Of a stretch of 64,000 nucleotides of DNA, positions 19,093 to 30,653 are shown piece after piece (the first letter of the stretch is position 1; every line of letters starts with the position of its first letter). The DNA is from CAWIUB01 sp963839175 (GTDB lineage: Bacteria > Actinomycetota > Actinomycetes > Mycobacteriales > Jatrophihabitantaceae), in the NCBI GenBank assembly GCA_963839175.1, contig CAWIUB010000030.1, positions 62,001 through 126,000 on the forward strand, given 5' to 3'. The position numbers and the translations under genes are program-made. The notes under the pieces were generated by a model. It was not told the DNA's origin and did not search any database. It saw only the letters and a list, made by a program, of their open reading frames with translations.

Positions 19093-19761
19093 GTGCTGAT
19101 CGCGGGGATCCCGTCGGCGATCACGGCCACCAACTGCTGGGTCGTCGCGCCTGCCGACGGCGAACAGTGTGTGGTGATCGACCCCGGGATCGGGGTCGGC
19201 CAGCAGCTGGACGAAGTGATCGCGACACACCGGCTGCACCCCATCGCGGTGCTGCTGACCCACGGGCACCTCGACCACACCTTCTCCGTTGTGCCGGTCT
19301 GCCAGGCCCGCGACGTTCCGGCGTACCTCCACCCGGCCGATCGCGGGCAGTTGACCGACCCGTGGTCCGGGCTCGGCCTGCCGCGGGGGACCCCGATCAT
19401 GGGGCTGAGCCGGCTGCCCGCCGCCGAGCCCGCCGACCTGCGCGGGCTCTCCGACGGAGATCTCGTCCCCCTGGCCGGCCTGGACTTCGCCGTCAGGCAC
19501 GCACCCGGGCACACGCCCGGCTGCGTGGTCTTCGACCTCGTCACCGCCGACGACCAGCACATGTTCACTGGCGACGTGCTGTTCGCCGGCTCGATCGGCC
19601 GGGTCGACCTACCCGGCGGGTCGATGGCGCAGATGAACGCGTCGCTGCGGGACGTAATCCTGCCCCAGAAGGACGACACCGTCGTGTGCCCGGGCCACGG
19701 TCCGGTGACCACGATCGGCCGCGAGCGGTCCACTAATCCTTATCTGGTGGACTTGATATGA
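19093..19761 (+). CDS. Metallo-beta-lactamase fold hydrolase (glyoxalase II-like)
   Basis: 222 residues from GTG 19093, preceded by GGGAG. The zinc motif THGHLDH is at 56-62, the second histidine lies in HAPGHTPGC, the bridging Asp in FTGDVLFAGSIGR, and the last His in CPGHGP. Such proteins between relA and hisS in actinobacteria are annotated as hydroxyacylglutathione-hydrolase-like; a mycothiol- or other thiol-linked substrate is an inference. A short inverted repeat (GTTGG at 19052, CCAAC at 19066) lies in the upstream gap. The stop overlaps the hisS ATG (ATGA). Confidence 0.9.
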   Translation: MLIAGIPSAITATNCWVVAPADGEQCVVIDPGIGVGQQLDEVIATHRLHPIAVLLTHGHLDHTFSVVPVCQARDVPAYLHPADRGQLTDPWSGLGLPRGTPIMGLSRLPAAEPADLRGLSDGDLVPLAGLDFAVRHAPGHTPGCVVFDLVTADDQHMFTGDVLFAGSIGRVDLPGGSMAQMNASLRDVILPQKDDTVVCPGHGPVTTIGRERSTNPYLVDLI

Positions 19762-21107
19762 CCAGGCCAACTCCGCTGAGCGGCTTTCCGGAGCTGCTGC
19801 CGGCACAGCGGTTGGTCGAGCTCGAGGTGCTCGACCGGCTGCGCCGGACCTTCGAGCTGCACGGGTTCGCGCCGGTCGAGACCCGGGCCGCCGAGCCGCT
19901 GGATCAGCTGCTGCGCAAGGGCGAGATCGACAAAGAGGTCTACGTCCTGCGCCGATTGCACGCGGCCGCAGACGACACGGCAGAGCTCGGACTGCACTTC
20001 GACCTCACCGTGCCGTTCGCCCGTTACGTCCTGGAAAACGCCGGGCGGCTAGAGTTCCCGTTCCGGCGTTACCAGATCCAGAAGGTATGGCGCGGCGAGC
20101 GCCCGCAGGAGGGGCGTTACCGCGAGTTCACCCAGGCCGATATCGACGTGATCGGACGAGACGAGCTGCCGTTCCATCACGATGTCGAGGTGGCTCGGGT
20201 AATGGCCGAGGGCTTGGCGCAGCTGTCGTTTCTGCCCGGGCTGCACCTGCAGGTGAACAACCGCAAACTGATCGAGGGCTTCTTCCGCGGGCTCGGCGCA
20301 CCAGACGTGCCCGCGGTGATGCGGGTGATCGACCGGCTGGACAAGATTCCGGCCGAGGTGATCGGGGAGATGCTCGTCGACGACGCCCGGCTCAGCACGG
20401 AGCAGGCGGCGATCTGCCTGGCGCTCGCCCAGATCCGCACGCCCGACACGTCTTTCGTGCCGCGGGTGCGCGCCCTCGGCATCACCGACGAGCTGCTCGA
20501 TCGGGGCCTGGCCGAGCTCACCGCCGTCATCGAGGGATGCGCGCCGATCACCGGCGGCCGTTTCACGGTCGAGGCCGACCTGCGCATTGCCCGAGGGTTG
20601 GACTACTACACGGGCACCGTCTTCGAGACCCGGATGGCCGGCTTCGAGGGCGTGGGTTCGATCTGCTCGGGTGGACGATACGACTCGCTAGCAGCTGACG
20701 GCCGCACCACCTACCCCGGCGTGGGCATCTCGCTCGGCGTGACGCGGATGCTCGTCCCGCTGTTCGCGCGCGGCAAGCTGACGGCATCGCGCTCGGTGCC
20801 CTCCGCCGTGCTTGTCGTGCTGCGCGACGACGCGGCCCGGCGCAGCTGTGACGAGCTCGCTGCCGCGCTGCGCATCCGGGGGATCAGCACGGAGGTGGCT
20901 CCTTCTCCGGCCAAGTATGGCAAGCAGATCCGTTACGCCGACCGGCGCGGGATCCCGTTCGTCTGGTTTCCCGCGAGCGAGCTGCACGGGCACGAAGTCA
21001 AGGACATTCGCAGCGGGGAACAGACGCCGGCCGATCCGGTCAGCTGGCGTCCGCCCGACGAAGATTGGCGTCCCGAGATCGTCGTCGCCGAACAGGAGCA
21101 AGCGTGA
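19758..21107 (+). CDS. hisS: Histidine--tRNA ligase
   Basis: 449 residues. Class II synthetase motifs are visible: LHFDLTVPFARYVL (motif 1 region and histidine pocket), RYQIQKVWRGERPQEGRYREFTQAD (motif 2), the His-specific ARGLDYYTGTVFE, and GGRYDSLAADG with GVGISLGVTRML (motif 3). The anticodon-binding domain follows. The start is fixed by the ATGA overlap with the hydrolase gene, and the end overlaps aspS (GTGA). hisS-aspS pairing is normal in actinobacteria. Confidence 0.95.
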   Translation: MTRPTPLSGFPELLPAQRLVELEVLDRLRRTFELHGFAPVETRAAEPLDQLLRKGEIDKEVYVLRRLHAAADDTAELGLHFDLTVPFARYVLENAGRLEFPFRRYQIQKVWRGERPQEGRYREFTQADIDVIGRDELPFHHDVEVARVMAEGLAQLSFLPGLHLQVNNRKLIEGFFRGLGAPDVPAVMRVIDRLDKIPAEVIGEMLVDDARLSTEQAAICLALAQIRTPDTSFVPRVRALGITDELLDRGLAELTAVIEGCAPITGGRFTVEADLRIARGLDYYTGTVFETRMAGFEGVGSICSGGRYDSLAADGRTTYPGVGISLGVTRMLVPLFARGKLTASRSVPSAVLVVLRDDAARRSCDELAAALRIRGISTEVAPSPAKYGKQIRYADRRGIPFVWFPASELHGHEVKDIRSGEQTPADPVSWRPPDEDWRPEIVVAEQEQA

Positions 21108-22873
21108 TCCGCACCCACGAGGCCGGGACGCTTCGCGCATCGGACGCGGGCCAGAGCGTGACCCTCGCCGGCTGGGTCGGCAGCCGGCGGGACCACGGCG
21201 GTGTGGCCTTCATCGACCTGCGCGACGCGTCCGGGGTGGCGCAGGTCGTCGTGCGGGGCGACGAGATAACACATGACTTGCGCAACGAGTGGTGCATTGC
21301 GGTCACCGGCGAGGTGCGCTTACGGCTGGAGGGCAAGGTGAACCCGCACCTGCCGACCGGCGAGGTCGAGGTTGTCGCGAGCCGGGTCGACGTGCTGAAC
21401 GAGGCAGCACCGCTGCCGTTCCAGATCGACGAGCACACCGATGTCGGCGAAGAGGTGCGCCTGCGGTACCGGTACCTGGACTTGCGCCGGCCCGGCCCGA
21501 GCGCCGCCCTGCGACTGCGCAGCCGGGTGAATCACGCCGCCCGCGACGTGCTCTACCGGCACGGTTTCGTGGAGATCGAGACACCGACCCTGACCCGGTC
21601 GACACCCGAAGGGGCGCGCGACTTCCTGGTCCCGGCCCGGCTGCGGCCGGGCTGCTGGTACGCGTTGCCGCAGTCGCCGCAGCTGTTCAAGCAGCTACTC
21701 ATGGTCGGCGGAATGGAGCGGTACTTCCAGATCGCCCGCTGCTACCGCGACGAGGACTTCCGGGCGGATCGGCAGCCGGAGTTCACCCAGCTCGACATCG
21801 AGATGAGCTTCGTCGAGGAAGACGACGTGATCGCGCTGGCCGAGGACGTGCTGATCGCGCTATGGCGGCTCGTCGGCCACCAGATCGCGACGCCGATCCC
21901 GCGGATGACCTACGCCGAGGCCATGCGCCGATTCGGCACCGACAAGCCCGACCTGCGGTTCAGCCTCGAGCTGACCGAGCTCACCGACTACTTCGCCGAC
22001 ACGCCGTTCCGGGTCTTCCAGGCGCCGTACGTGGGCGCGGTCGTCATGCCCGGCGGAGCCGCCCAGCCACGCAAGCAGCTGGATGCCTGGCAGGACTGGG
22101 CCAAACAGCGGGGGGGCCGGGGTCTGGCCTACGTCCTCGTCGGCGACCACGGCGAGCTGGCCGGCCCCGTTGCCAAGAACCTGTCAGAGGCAGAACGCGC
22201 GGACCTGGCCGAGGCAGTCGGTGCGCAGCCGGGCGACTGCGTCTTCTTCGCCGCCGGGCCGGTCTCGCCCGCGCGTGCGCTGCTCGGCGCCACCCGGCTG
22301 GAGATCGGCCGTCGCAACGGACTGATCGACGAGTCAGCGTGGTCGTTCGTCTGGGTCGTCGACGCGCCGCTGTTCGAGCTGGTCGCCGAGACGGACGACG
22401 TCGCGGTGGGCACGGGCGCATGGACCGCGGTGCACCACGCGTTCACCTCGCCCAGGCCGGAGTCCGTGGACACCTTTGACACCGATCCGGGCTCGGCGCT
22501 CGCGCACGCGTACGACATCGTCTGCAACGGCAACGAGATCGGCGGCGGGTCGATCCGTATCCATCAGCGGGACGTGCAGGAGCGGGTCTTCGCGGTCATG
22601 GGCCTGGACAAGGAGCAGGCCGAGGAGAAGTTCGGCTTCCTGCTGGAGGCGTTCAAGTATGGCGCCCCGCCGCACGGTGGCATCGCCTTTGGCTGGGATC
22701 GGATCTGCGCGCTGCTCTCGGGTAGCGAGTCGATTCGCGACGTGATCGCGTTCCCGAAGACCGGCGGCGGGTTCGACCCGCTGACGTCCGCGCCCGCGCC
22801 GATCACGCCCGCGCAGCGACAGGAGGCCGGCGTCGACGCGCACGTGCCACCGCCGCCGCCACCCAAGCGATGA
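21104..22873 (+). CDS. aspS: Aspartate--tRNA ligase
   Basis: 589 residues from GTG 21104, within the hisS stop; the protein then starts VIRTHEAGTLRASDAGQ as expected. The OB anticodon domain is TLAGWVGSRRDHGGVAFIDLRDASG. Class II motif 2 is FQIARCYRDEDFRADRQPEF. A bacterial GAD insertion follows (about residues 290-420), and motif 3 is GGIAFGWDRI. The C-terminal tail is proline-rich. Whether it also charges tRNA-Asn (non-discriminating, as in many actinobacteria) cannot be settled from sequence. Its stop codon lies inside a long hairpin. Confidence 0.95.
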   Translation: MIRTHEAGTLRASDAGQSVTLAGWVGSRRDHGGVAFIDLRDASGVAQVVVRGDEITHDLRNEWCIAVTGEVRLRLEGKVNPHLPTGEVEVVASRVDVLNEAAPLPFQIDEHTDVGEEVRLRYRYLDLRRPGPSAALRLRSRVNHAARDVLYRHGFVEIETPTLTRSTPEGARDFLVPARLRPGCWYALPQSPQLFKQLLMVGGMERYFQIARCYRDEDFRADRQPEFTQLDIEMSFVEEDDVIALAEDVLIALWRLVGHQIATPIPRMTYAEAMRRFGTDKPDLRFSLELTELTDYFADTPFRVFQAPYVGAVVMPGGAAQPRKQLDAWQDWAKQRGGRGLAYVLVGDHGELAGPVAKNLSEAERADLAEAVGAQPGDCVFFAAGPVSPARALLGATRLEIGRRNGLIDESAWSFVWVVDAPLFELVAETDDVAVGTGAWTAVHHAFTSPRPESVDTFDTDPGSALAHAYDIVCNGNEIGGGSIRIHQRDVQERVFAVMGLDKEQAEEKFGFLLEAFKYGAPPHGGIAFGWDRICALLSGSESIRDVIAFPKTGGGFDPLTSAPAPITPAQRQEAGVDAHVPPPPPPKR

Positions 22874-22916
22874 TCTTGGATCAGGTGTCGATACTCGACG
22901 TCCTGTCCAAGATCAT
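22870..22916. terminator. Long inverted repeat, probable transcription terminator after aspS
   Basis: ATGATCTTGGA (22870-22880) is perfectly complementary to TCCAAGATCAT (22906-22916). Inside lie CAGG/CCTG and GTCGA-TAC-TCGAC, giving an almost continuous 20-bp stem with a 3-base loop. There is no U tract, as is common for actinobacterial I-shaped terminators. It begins inside the last aspS codon. It could instead be a REP-type element. Confidence 0.6.
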
Positions 22917-22994
22917 GAATGTCAGGGGTGTTGACCACAGTTGGCCGTCGCCGGAGGATCGAGAGATCACCCTGGATGCAAGAGAGGTCTCGCG

Positions 22995-23558
22995 ATGGCA
23001 AAGATCCTTATCCTGACCGGCGATGGGGCCGAAGACCTCGAGGTCATGTACCCCTACCAGCGGCTGCTGGAAGAGGGGTACGAGGTGCACATCGCCGCGC
23101 CGTCCAAGAAGAAGCTGCAGTTCGTCGTACACGACTTCGTCGATGGCTTCGACACCTACACCGAGAAACCCGGCCACTGCTGGCCGGCCGACCTGGCCTT
23201 CGCCGACGTCGACCCGTCCGGCTACGCCGCGGTCGTGGTACCCGGTGGGCGGGCGCCCGAGTACATCCGCAACGACCCGGACGTCCAGCGCATCCTCAGA
23301 CACTTCGCGGAGGCCGACAAACCGACGGCGCACATCTGCCACGGACCACTGGCCCTGGCTGCGGCGGGCACGCTGCACGGTCGGCGCAGCGCCGCCTACC
23401 CGGCGTTGGCACCCGATGTCGCGGCGGCTGGAGCAGAGTTCGTCGACAGCGAAGCCGTCGTGGACGGTGTAATGGTTTCCGCGCGGGCTTGGCCGGATCA
23501 CCCGGCCTGGATGCGTGAGTTCGTGGCAATCTTGCGGGCCAAGGCTCCTGCACACTGA
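22995..23558 (+). CDS. DJ-1/PfpI family protein
   Basis: 187 residues from ATG 22995, preceded by GAGAGG; a longer ATG frame at 22941 has no ribosome-binding site and would add non-conserved residues. The fold signature is MAKILILTGDGAEDLEVMYPYQRL, with Glu at 13/16, VVVPGGRAPEY, and the nucleophile elbow HICHGPLAL with Cys115-His116. Family members are amidases, deglycases or redox chaperones, and I cannot choose. The VHDF/YTEKPGHCW block resembles the class annotated as protease/amidase PfpI. It lies alone between the aspS hairpin and an acyl-CoA dehydrogenase. Confidence 0.88.
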   Translation: MAKILILTGDGAEDLEVMYPYQRLLEEGYEVHIAAPSKKKLQFVVHDFVDGFDTYTEKPGHCWPADLAFADVDPSGYAAVVVPGGRAPEYIRNDPDVQRILRHFAEADKPTAHICHGPLALAAAGTLHGRRSAAYPALAPDVAAAGAEFVDSEAVVDGVMVSARAWPDHPAWMREFVAILRAKAPAH

Positions 23559-23650
23559 CCACGAGCAACCCCACGCAGCGAGGTGATGCTGCCCACCCGA
23601 ACCGAACGAGATTCTAGTTTTCGGCGGAGCCATCCTGCACACTGTCGTGC

Positions 23651-24835
23651 ATGATTGATTTCTCGCTGTCCGAGGAACAGAGGGCGATCCGCGACACGGC
23701 CCGCGACTTCATCATCAACGAGGTCGCGTCCCGTGAGGCCGAGGTGCTGCGACGTGAGCGCCGCGGCGAAACCGGCATCACGCTCGACGAGCAGCGTGAG
23801 ATACAGCTGAAGGCGAAGAAGTTCGGCTTCTGGGGCCTGTCGACGCCCGAGGTTTACGGCGGGATGAATCTGCCCGCCGTGACACAGGCGCTGCTCTGGA
23901 CCGAGACGGGACGCACGTTCGTGCCGTTCAGCTTCGGCGGCGAGGCCGACAACATCCTGTTCTACGCGAACGAGCAGCAGAAGCAAGAGTTCCTGATCCC
24001 CACGATCGAGGGAGACCGGAAGTCCTGCTTCGCCATCACCGAGCCCGGTGCCGGATCGGACGCTGCGAACATCAAGACCAGTGCCCGCCGGGACGGCAGT
24101 TCTACCAACAGCGACTGGATCATCAACGGCGAGAAGACGTTCATCACCGGCGGCAACGATGCTGACTTCGCCATCGTCATCGCGGTGACCGATCCGCAGA
24201 AGGGTGCCCACAGCGGCTCCACCGCGTTCCTGGTCGACCGGTCGATGGGCTGGACGTCGCACTTCATCCAGACGATGGGCCAGGGTGGCCCGGCGTCCCT
24301 GGTGTTCAAGGACGTCCGGGTGCCGAACCGCAACATCCTCGGGGAGATCGGCCAGGGCTTCACGCTCGGCATGGAGTGGATCGGCAAGGGGCGTTACCTG
24401 ATTCCGGCCAGGGCCTTGGGCGCGGCCGAGCGGCTGTTGCAGATGGCGATCGACTACGCCAACACCCGGGAGACGTTCGGCAAGCCGATCGGCGCCAACC
24501 AGGCGATCCAGTGGATGATTGCCGACTCCGAGGTGGAGCTCGAGTCGGCACGCTGGATGGTGCTGCACGCTGCGTGGACCGTCGACCAGGGACGCGACCC
24601 GCGTCACTCGTCGTCGATGGCGAAACTCCTCGGCGCCACGATGGCCAACCGCGTCGTCGACCGGGTGCTGCAGATCCACGGCGGCATGGGCTATACCCGC
24701 GAGCTGCCCATCGAGCGGTGGTACCGCGAGGCCCGGCTGTGGCGAATCTTCGAAGGCACCGACGAGATGCAGCGGTTGATCATCTCTCGCGACCTGCTTC
24801 GGGGCTACACCAAGATCGCCGGCCACCTGGACTGA
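23651..24835 (+). CDS. Acyl-CoA dehydrogenase family protein
   Basis: 394 residues. The start MIDFSLSEEQRAIRDTARDF is typical. FAITEPGAGSD and INGEKTFITGG bind FAD and substrate. The C-terminal part carries YANTRETFGKPIGANQAIQWMIAD, QIHGGMGYTRELPIERWYREARLWRIFEGTDEMQRLII. The Glu in FEGTDEMQ is conserved across the family, but the usual catalytic base of short-chain enzymes lies a little upstream, in the YRE region, and its identity is uncertain. The substrate chain length is unknown. The gene stands alone with no electron-transfer partner nearby. Confidence 0.9.
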   Translation: MIDFSLSEEQRAIRDTARDFIINEVASREAEVLRRERRGETGITLDEQREIQLKAKKFGFWGLSTPEVYGGMNLPAVTQALLWTETGRTFVPFSFGGEADNILFYANEQQKQEFLIPTIEGDRKSCFAITEPGAGSDAANIKTSARRDGSSTNSDWIINGEKTFITGGNDADFAIVIAVTDPQKGAHSGSTAFLVDRSMGWTSHFIQTMGQGGPASLVFKDVRVPNRNILGEIGQGFTLGMEWIGKGRYLIPARALGAAERLLQMAIDYANTRETFGKPIGANQAIQWMIADSEVELESARWMVLHAAWTVDQGRDPRHSSSMAKLLGATMANRVVDRVLQIHGGMGYTRELPIERWYREARLWRIFEGTDEMQRLIISRDLLRGYTKIAGHLD

Positions 24836-24887
24836 CCGCCGCGCCAGGGCGGCGGAAGCAGATCTAGCCCGGAGGCGCCAGCGCCCG

Positions 24888-25313
24888 TCAGGCGGCGGCG
24901 TGCGTGCCGGTCTCGGCCCCGGTGACCAGATAGAGCAGCGCCAGGCCATACGCCTCGGCTGTGTCGGAGTGCTCGGTGGCGAACGTGCGTCCGGTGACCT
25001 CGATCTCGACCCGCCACCGGCCGTCCCGGCGCACCAGCCGGCGGAATGTCCCGCCGAGCAGCTCCCGTAGCTGGGACTCGCTGGGCAGCCAGACCGACTG
25101 CTGCTGCTCCACGGAGTCCAGCGCCCACTCCGTCGTCCCCGTGAAGCCGATGACCTCGCCATGGGGTAGCCGTTGGAGGTCGACGGTCATATCGGCCAGC
25201 ACGAAGACGTCGTCATCCATATCCCGGTCGGCCACCACGAAGCGATCGCCGGACGCCGGCGTCCAGCGCACCCCGCCGTCGCGTAGCTGCCGTGCCAGAG
25301 CAGTCGAGATCAT
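24888..25313 (-). CDS. Conserved hypothetical protein (small actinobacterial family)
   Basis: 141 residues from ATG 25313; the longer frame to 25388 has no likely start signal and runs into the rarA promoter. Conserved-looking blocks are MISTALARQLRDGGVRW, ASGDRFVVADRDMDDDVFVLADM, GFTGTTEWALDSV and WLPSESQLRELLGGTFRRL. Similar proteins occur in Streptomyces, where I recall misleading pilus-assembly names. It has no membrane segment or catalytic motif I can recognise. It is divergent from rarA, with 86 bases between the starts. Confidence 0.75.
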   Translation of the reverse strand: MISTALARQLRDGGVRWTPASGDRFVVADRDMDDDVFVLADMTVDLQRLPHGEVIGFTGTTEWALDSVEQQQSVWLPSESQLRELLGGTFRRLVRRDGRWRVEIEVTGRTFATEHSDTAEAYGLALLYLVTGAETGTHAAA

Positions 25314-25387
25314 TCGTAAAGTATCCCGCAGCCCCGCGCCGCGTGCCGAGGCACGCCAGCCACGGCACGCCCAGGCCTCCGCCCCCA

Positions 25388-25393
25388 TAGGCT
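25388..25393 (+). promoter_or_regulatory. -10 box for leaderless rarA mRNA
   Basis: TAGGCT ends 6 bases before the rarA GTG, so the transcript would begin at or next to the start codon. No Shine-Dalgarno precedes the GTG. The same geometry (TAGACT, 6 bases, GTG) is seen at def. Confidence 0.55.
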
Positions 25394-25399
25394 GGTGCG

Positions 25400-26734
25400 G
25401 TGACCCTGTTCGATCAGGCTGCCGACGACGCGCTCGAGGCGAACGCGCCGCTGGCGGCCCAGATGCGTCCGCGAACCCTGGACGAGGTCGTCGGCCAGGA
25501 TCACCTGCTGGCCGCGGGTTCCCCGTTGCGCCGGCTGGTCGAAGGCGACGCGCCGATGTCGCTCATCCTCTACGGTCCGCCCGGCAGCGGCAAGACCACG
25601 CTTGCGCGGATAGTCTCGTCGGCGACGAATCGCCACTTCGTACAGCTGTCGGCGCTCAACGCGGGCGTCAAAGACGTCCGGGCCGTCATCGACGGGGCAC
25701 GCCGCGAGCTGGGCCTCAGCGGCACCCAGACGGTGCTGTTCATCGACGAGATTCACCGCTTCTCCAAGACCCAGCAGGATTCCCTGCTCGGAGCCGTCGA
25801 GGGACGCCTCATCACCCTCGTGGCGGCGACCACGGAGAATCCGTTCTTCAGCATGGTGTCGCCGTTGCTGTCGCGCAGTCTGCTGCTCACCCTCGAGCCG
25901 CTCGGCGACGACGCCATCTCCCTGCTCGTCGACCGCGCCCTCGTCGACGAACGTGGGCTGCGCGGTGCTGTCACCCTCGACGACGACGCCCGCGCGCATC
26001 TTTTGCGAATGTCGGACGGGGACGCTCGTCGGGCGCTGAATGCGCTCGAGGCCGCGGCAGGCAGCACGCTGGCTGCCGGCCTGACCGGGGTCGACCTGCC
26101 GACACTCGAGCAGGCCGTCGACACCGCGGCCGTGCACTATGACCGAGACGGTGACCAGCACTACAACGTGATCAGCGCGTTCATCAAGTCGATCCGGGGT
26201 TCCGACGCCGATGCCGCGCTGCACTACCTGGCCCGGATGATCGAGGCGGGAGAAGACCCGCGATTCATCGCCCGGCGCCTGGTGATCCATGCCAGCGAGG
26301 ACGTCGGCCTGGCCGACCCGACGGCTCTGCTCGCCGCGAGCGCCGCGGCTGCGGCGGTGCAGCTGATCGGGTTGCCGGAAGCTCGCATCAACCTCGCCCA
26401 GGCGACGATCCATCTGGCGCTCGCGCCGAAGTCGAACGCCGTCGTCGCGGCCATCGACGCGGCGCAGGCCGACGTACGCGGCGGAGCGGGCGGCCCGGTT
26501 CCACTGGCCCTGCGCGACGGCCACCACCCGGGCGCGGAGACCAGACCGCGTTATCGCTATCCGCACGACGTCGCCAAAGCCGTCGTCGCCCAGCAGTATC
26601 CGCCGGACGACCTCGTCGGGCGCGACTATTACCAGCCGAGGGGGCACGGCGCAGAGCGTGAGCTGGGCGAGCGGCTCAGTGCGCTCCGTAGGGTCATCCG
26701 GGGTGCCGATAACAAGGATCCACCCGAGCGCTGA
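25400..26734 (+). CDS. rarA: Replication-associated recombination protein A (RarA/MgsA), AAA+ ATPase
   Basis: 444 residues from GTG 25400. LAAQMRPRTLDEVVGQDHLL opens the clamp-loader-like AAA+ domain. Walker A is LYGPPGSGKTTLA, Walker B is VLFIDEIHRFSKTQQD, and sensor 1 is LVAATTENPFF. The C-terminal tetramerisation domain has HYNVISAFIKSIRGSDADAALHYLARM and LPEARINLAQATIHLALAPKSN. It acts at stalled forks. The last residues (NKDPPER) are encoded by a 16-base segment shared with the repeat insert in ruvB. The mRNA appears leaderless. Confidence 0.93.
   Translation: MTLFDQAADDALEANAPLAAQMRPRTLDEVVGQDHLLAAGSPLRRLVEGDAPMSLILYGPPGSGKTTLARIVSSATNRHFVQLSALNAGVKDVRAVIDGARRELGLSGTQTVLFIDEIHRFSKTQQDSLLGAVEGRLITLVAATTENPFFSMVSPLLSRSLLLTLEPLGDDAISLLVDRALVDERGLRGAVTLDDDARAHLLRMSDGDARRALNALEAAAGSTLAAGLTGVDLPTLEQAVDTAAVHYDRDGDQHYNVISAFIKSIRGSDADAALHYLARMIEAGEDPRFIARRLVIHASEDVGLADPTALLAASAAAAAVQLIGLPEARINLAQATIHLALAPKSNAVVAAIDAAQADVRGGAGGPVPLALRDGHHPGAETRPRYRYPHDVAKAVVAQQYPPDDLVGRDYYQPRGHGAERELGERLSALRRVIRGADNKDPPER
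26716..26731 (+). repeat. Fragment of palindromic repeat at the 3' end of rarA
   Basis: GGATCCACCCGAGCGC is identical to 10356-10371 inside the ruvB insert. In both places it encodes DPPER in the same frame. It reaches into the rarA stop region and suggests that the same element family ends here. Confidence 0.5.
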
Positions 26735-26791
26735 CCCGGTAGGGTCGCGCTGTTGTGCTGCCGACCTGATGCGCAGAGAGGAAGACGCCCG

Positions 26792-27187
26792 GTGTCTGGT
26801 GGAGAGATCGCCGCGGTGATCGCGGCCGGCGCCTTCGTGCTGCTCGTCCTGCTGCTGGCTATTCCGCTTCTCAAGCTCGGCCGCACGTTCGATGAAGCCA
26901 CCGTCGCCATCCGCAAGACACACGAGGGTGCAGCGCCGCTGCTGGCCGACGCGCGGACGACGCTGGAAGGCGTCAACGCCCAGCTCGACCAGGTCGACGG
27001 CATCGCGAAGGGCGTCAACTCGATGACCAACAATGCGGCGGCGCTGACGTCCATCGTCTCCAGCACGGTCGGCAGCCCGTTGATCAAGGTGGCGTCGTTC
27101 ACCTACGGCGTGCGCAGGACCGTCGAGAAGCGACGCGACGCCGAGGCCGCGCGTGCGGCCAGGAAGCATCGCCGGAGCAATCGATGA
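26792..27187 (+). CDS. DUF948 domain-containing membrane protein
   Basis: 131 residues from GTG 26792, with AGAGGAAG upstream. One N-terminal membrane helix (IAAVIAAGAFVLLVLLLAIPLLKLG, about 5-29) is followed by an amphipathic helical region (TFDEATVAIRKTHEGAAPLLADARTTLEGVNAQLDQV) that may form a coiled coil, then a very basic tail (RRTVEKRRDAEAARAARKHRRSNR). This is the DUF948 family, of unknown role, which regularly precedes alaS in actinobacteria. Its stop overlaps the next gene by four bases. Confidence 0.88.
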   Translation: MSGGEIAAVIAAGAFVLLVLLLAIPLLKLGRTFDEATVAIRKTHEGAAPLLADARTTLEGVNAQLDQVDGIAKGVNSMTNNAAALTSIVSSTVGSPLIKVASFTYGVRRTVEKRRDAEAARAARKHRRSNR

Positions 27188-27425
27188 AGCGGGTGTTCTG
27201 GCTGGCGATGGGGATCACGATCGGCGCGCTGATCGTGCACAAGATCTCCCGCGCGGCGCACCGCATGTCGCCACAGGGCATAGCGCACAGCATGAGCACC
27301 GGCCTGGGCAACCTCACCGACTCCGTGCGCGGCTTCCTTGGTGACGTGCGTGAGGAGATGGCCGAGCGTGAGGCGCAGCTGCGCGAGGGCACCGGCCTCG
27401 ACGGCACGCTGGACGGGCCACGGCG

Positions 27426-27429
<4 letters not shown>
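27184..27429 (+). CDS. DUF6167 family small membrane protein
   Basis: 81 residues. MKRVFWLAMGITIGALIVHKI forms an N-terminal membrane segment, followed by an amphipathic helix ending in REEMAEREAQLREGTGLDG. This small gene regularly lies between the DUF948 gene and alaS in actinobacteria (assigned as DUF6167 from memory). Function is unknown. ATGA overlap upstream and GTGA overlap with alaS downstream place it in a tight operon with the synthetase. Confidence 0.85.
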
Positions 27430-30136
<2,707 letters not shown>

Positions 30137-30140
<4 letters not shown>

Positions 30141-30559
30141 CCGGCGTCTGGTTGGGAGTCGATGTCGGGACAGTGCGGGTCGGCGTCGCGCGCAGCGACC
30201 CGAACGGCATCCTGGCCACCCCGGTGGCGACGCTCGCCCGCGACGCCCAGGGCGGCACGGATCTGGCGGAGCTGGCGCGGCTGGTCCGCGAGCACGAGGC
30301 CGTGGGGGTGGTCGTAGGCCTGCCAGTGACGCTGGCCGGCCGGGAAGGGCCGTCCGCGGCGATGGCGCGTGACTACGCGAATGCGCTGAGTAATCGGATT
30401 GGGCCGGTACCTGTCGAACTGCTCGACGAACGGCTCACGACCACATCGGCGCAGCGTAGGCTCACGCAGCGCGGCATCCGGGGGAAGGCCCGGCGCGCGG
30501 TCGTCGATCAGGAGGCCGCGGTGGAGATCCTGCAACACTGGCTGCAGGCCAGCTCCTGA
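30137..30559 (+). CDS. ruvX: Holliday junction resolvase-like protein RuvX (YqgF)
   Basis: 140 residues from the GTG overlapping the alaS stop. The RNase H-like fold is shown by WLGVDVGTVRVGVARSDPNGILATPV, VGLPVTLAGREGPSAAMARDYANAL, ELLDERLTTTSAQR and VVDQEAAVEILQHWL, with the expected acidic residues (GVDVG, DERLT, DQEA). The family matures the 16S rRNA 5' end in E. coli and may act in recombination. The order alaS-ruvX-mltG-aroE is standard for actinobacteria. Confidence 0.93.
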
Positions 30560-30653
30560 GCCTGCTGCATCAGCCGCGTCCCGTTGCTCACCGACCAGGC
30601 GGGTACGGTCATTCGAAGTTCACGTTGAGTCGTGCAAGATCGGAGAGACCCGC

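Noticed and set aside
23606..23623. KstR/FadR-like operator (CGAACGAGATTCTAGTTTTCG region) before the acyl-CoA dehydrogenase gene
   Set aside because: It has only weak dyad symmetry and the spacing differs by one base from TAGAAC-NN-GTTCTA. Not enough to call.
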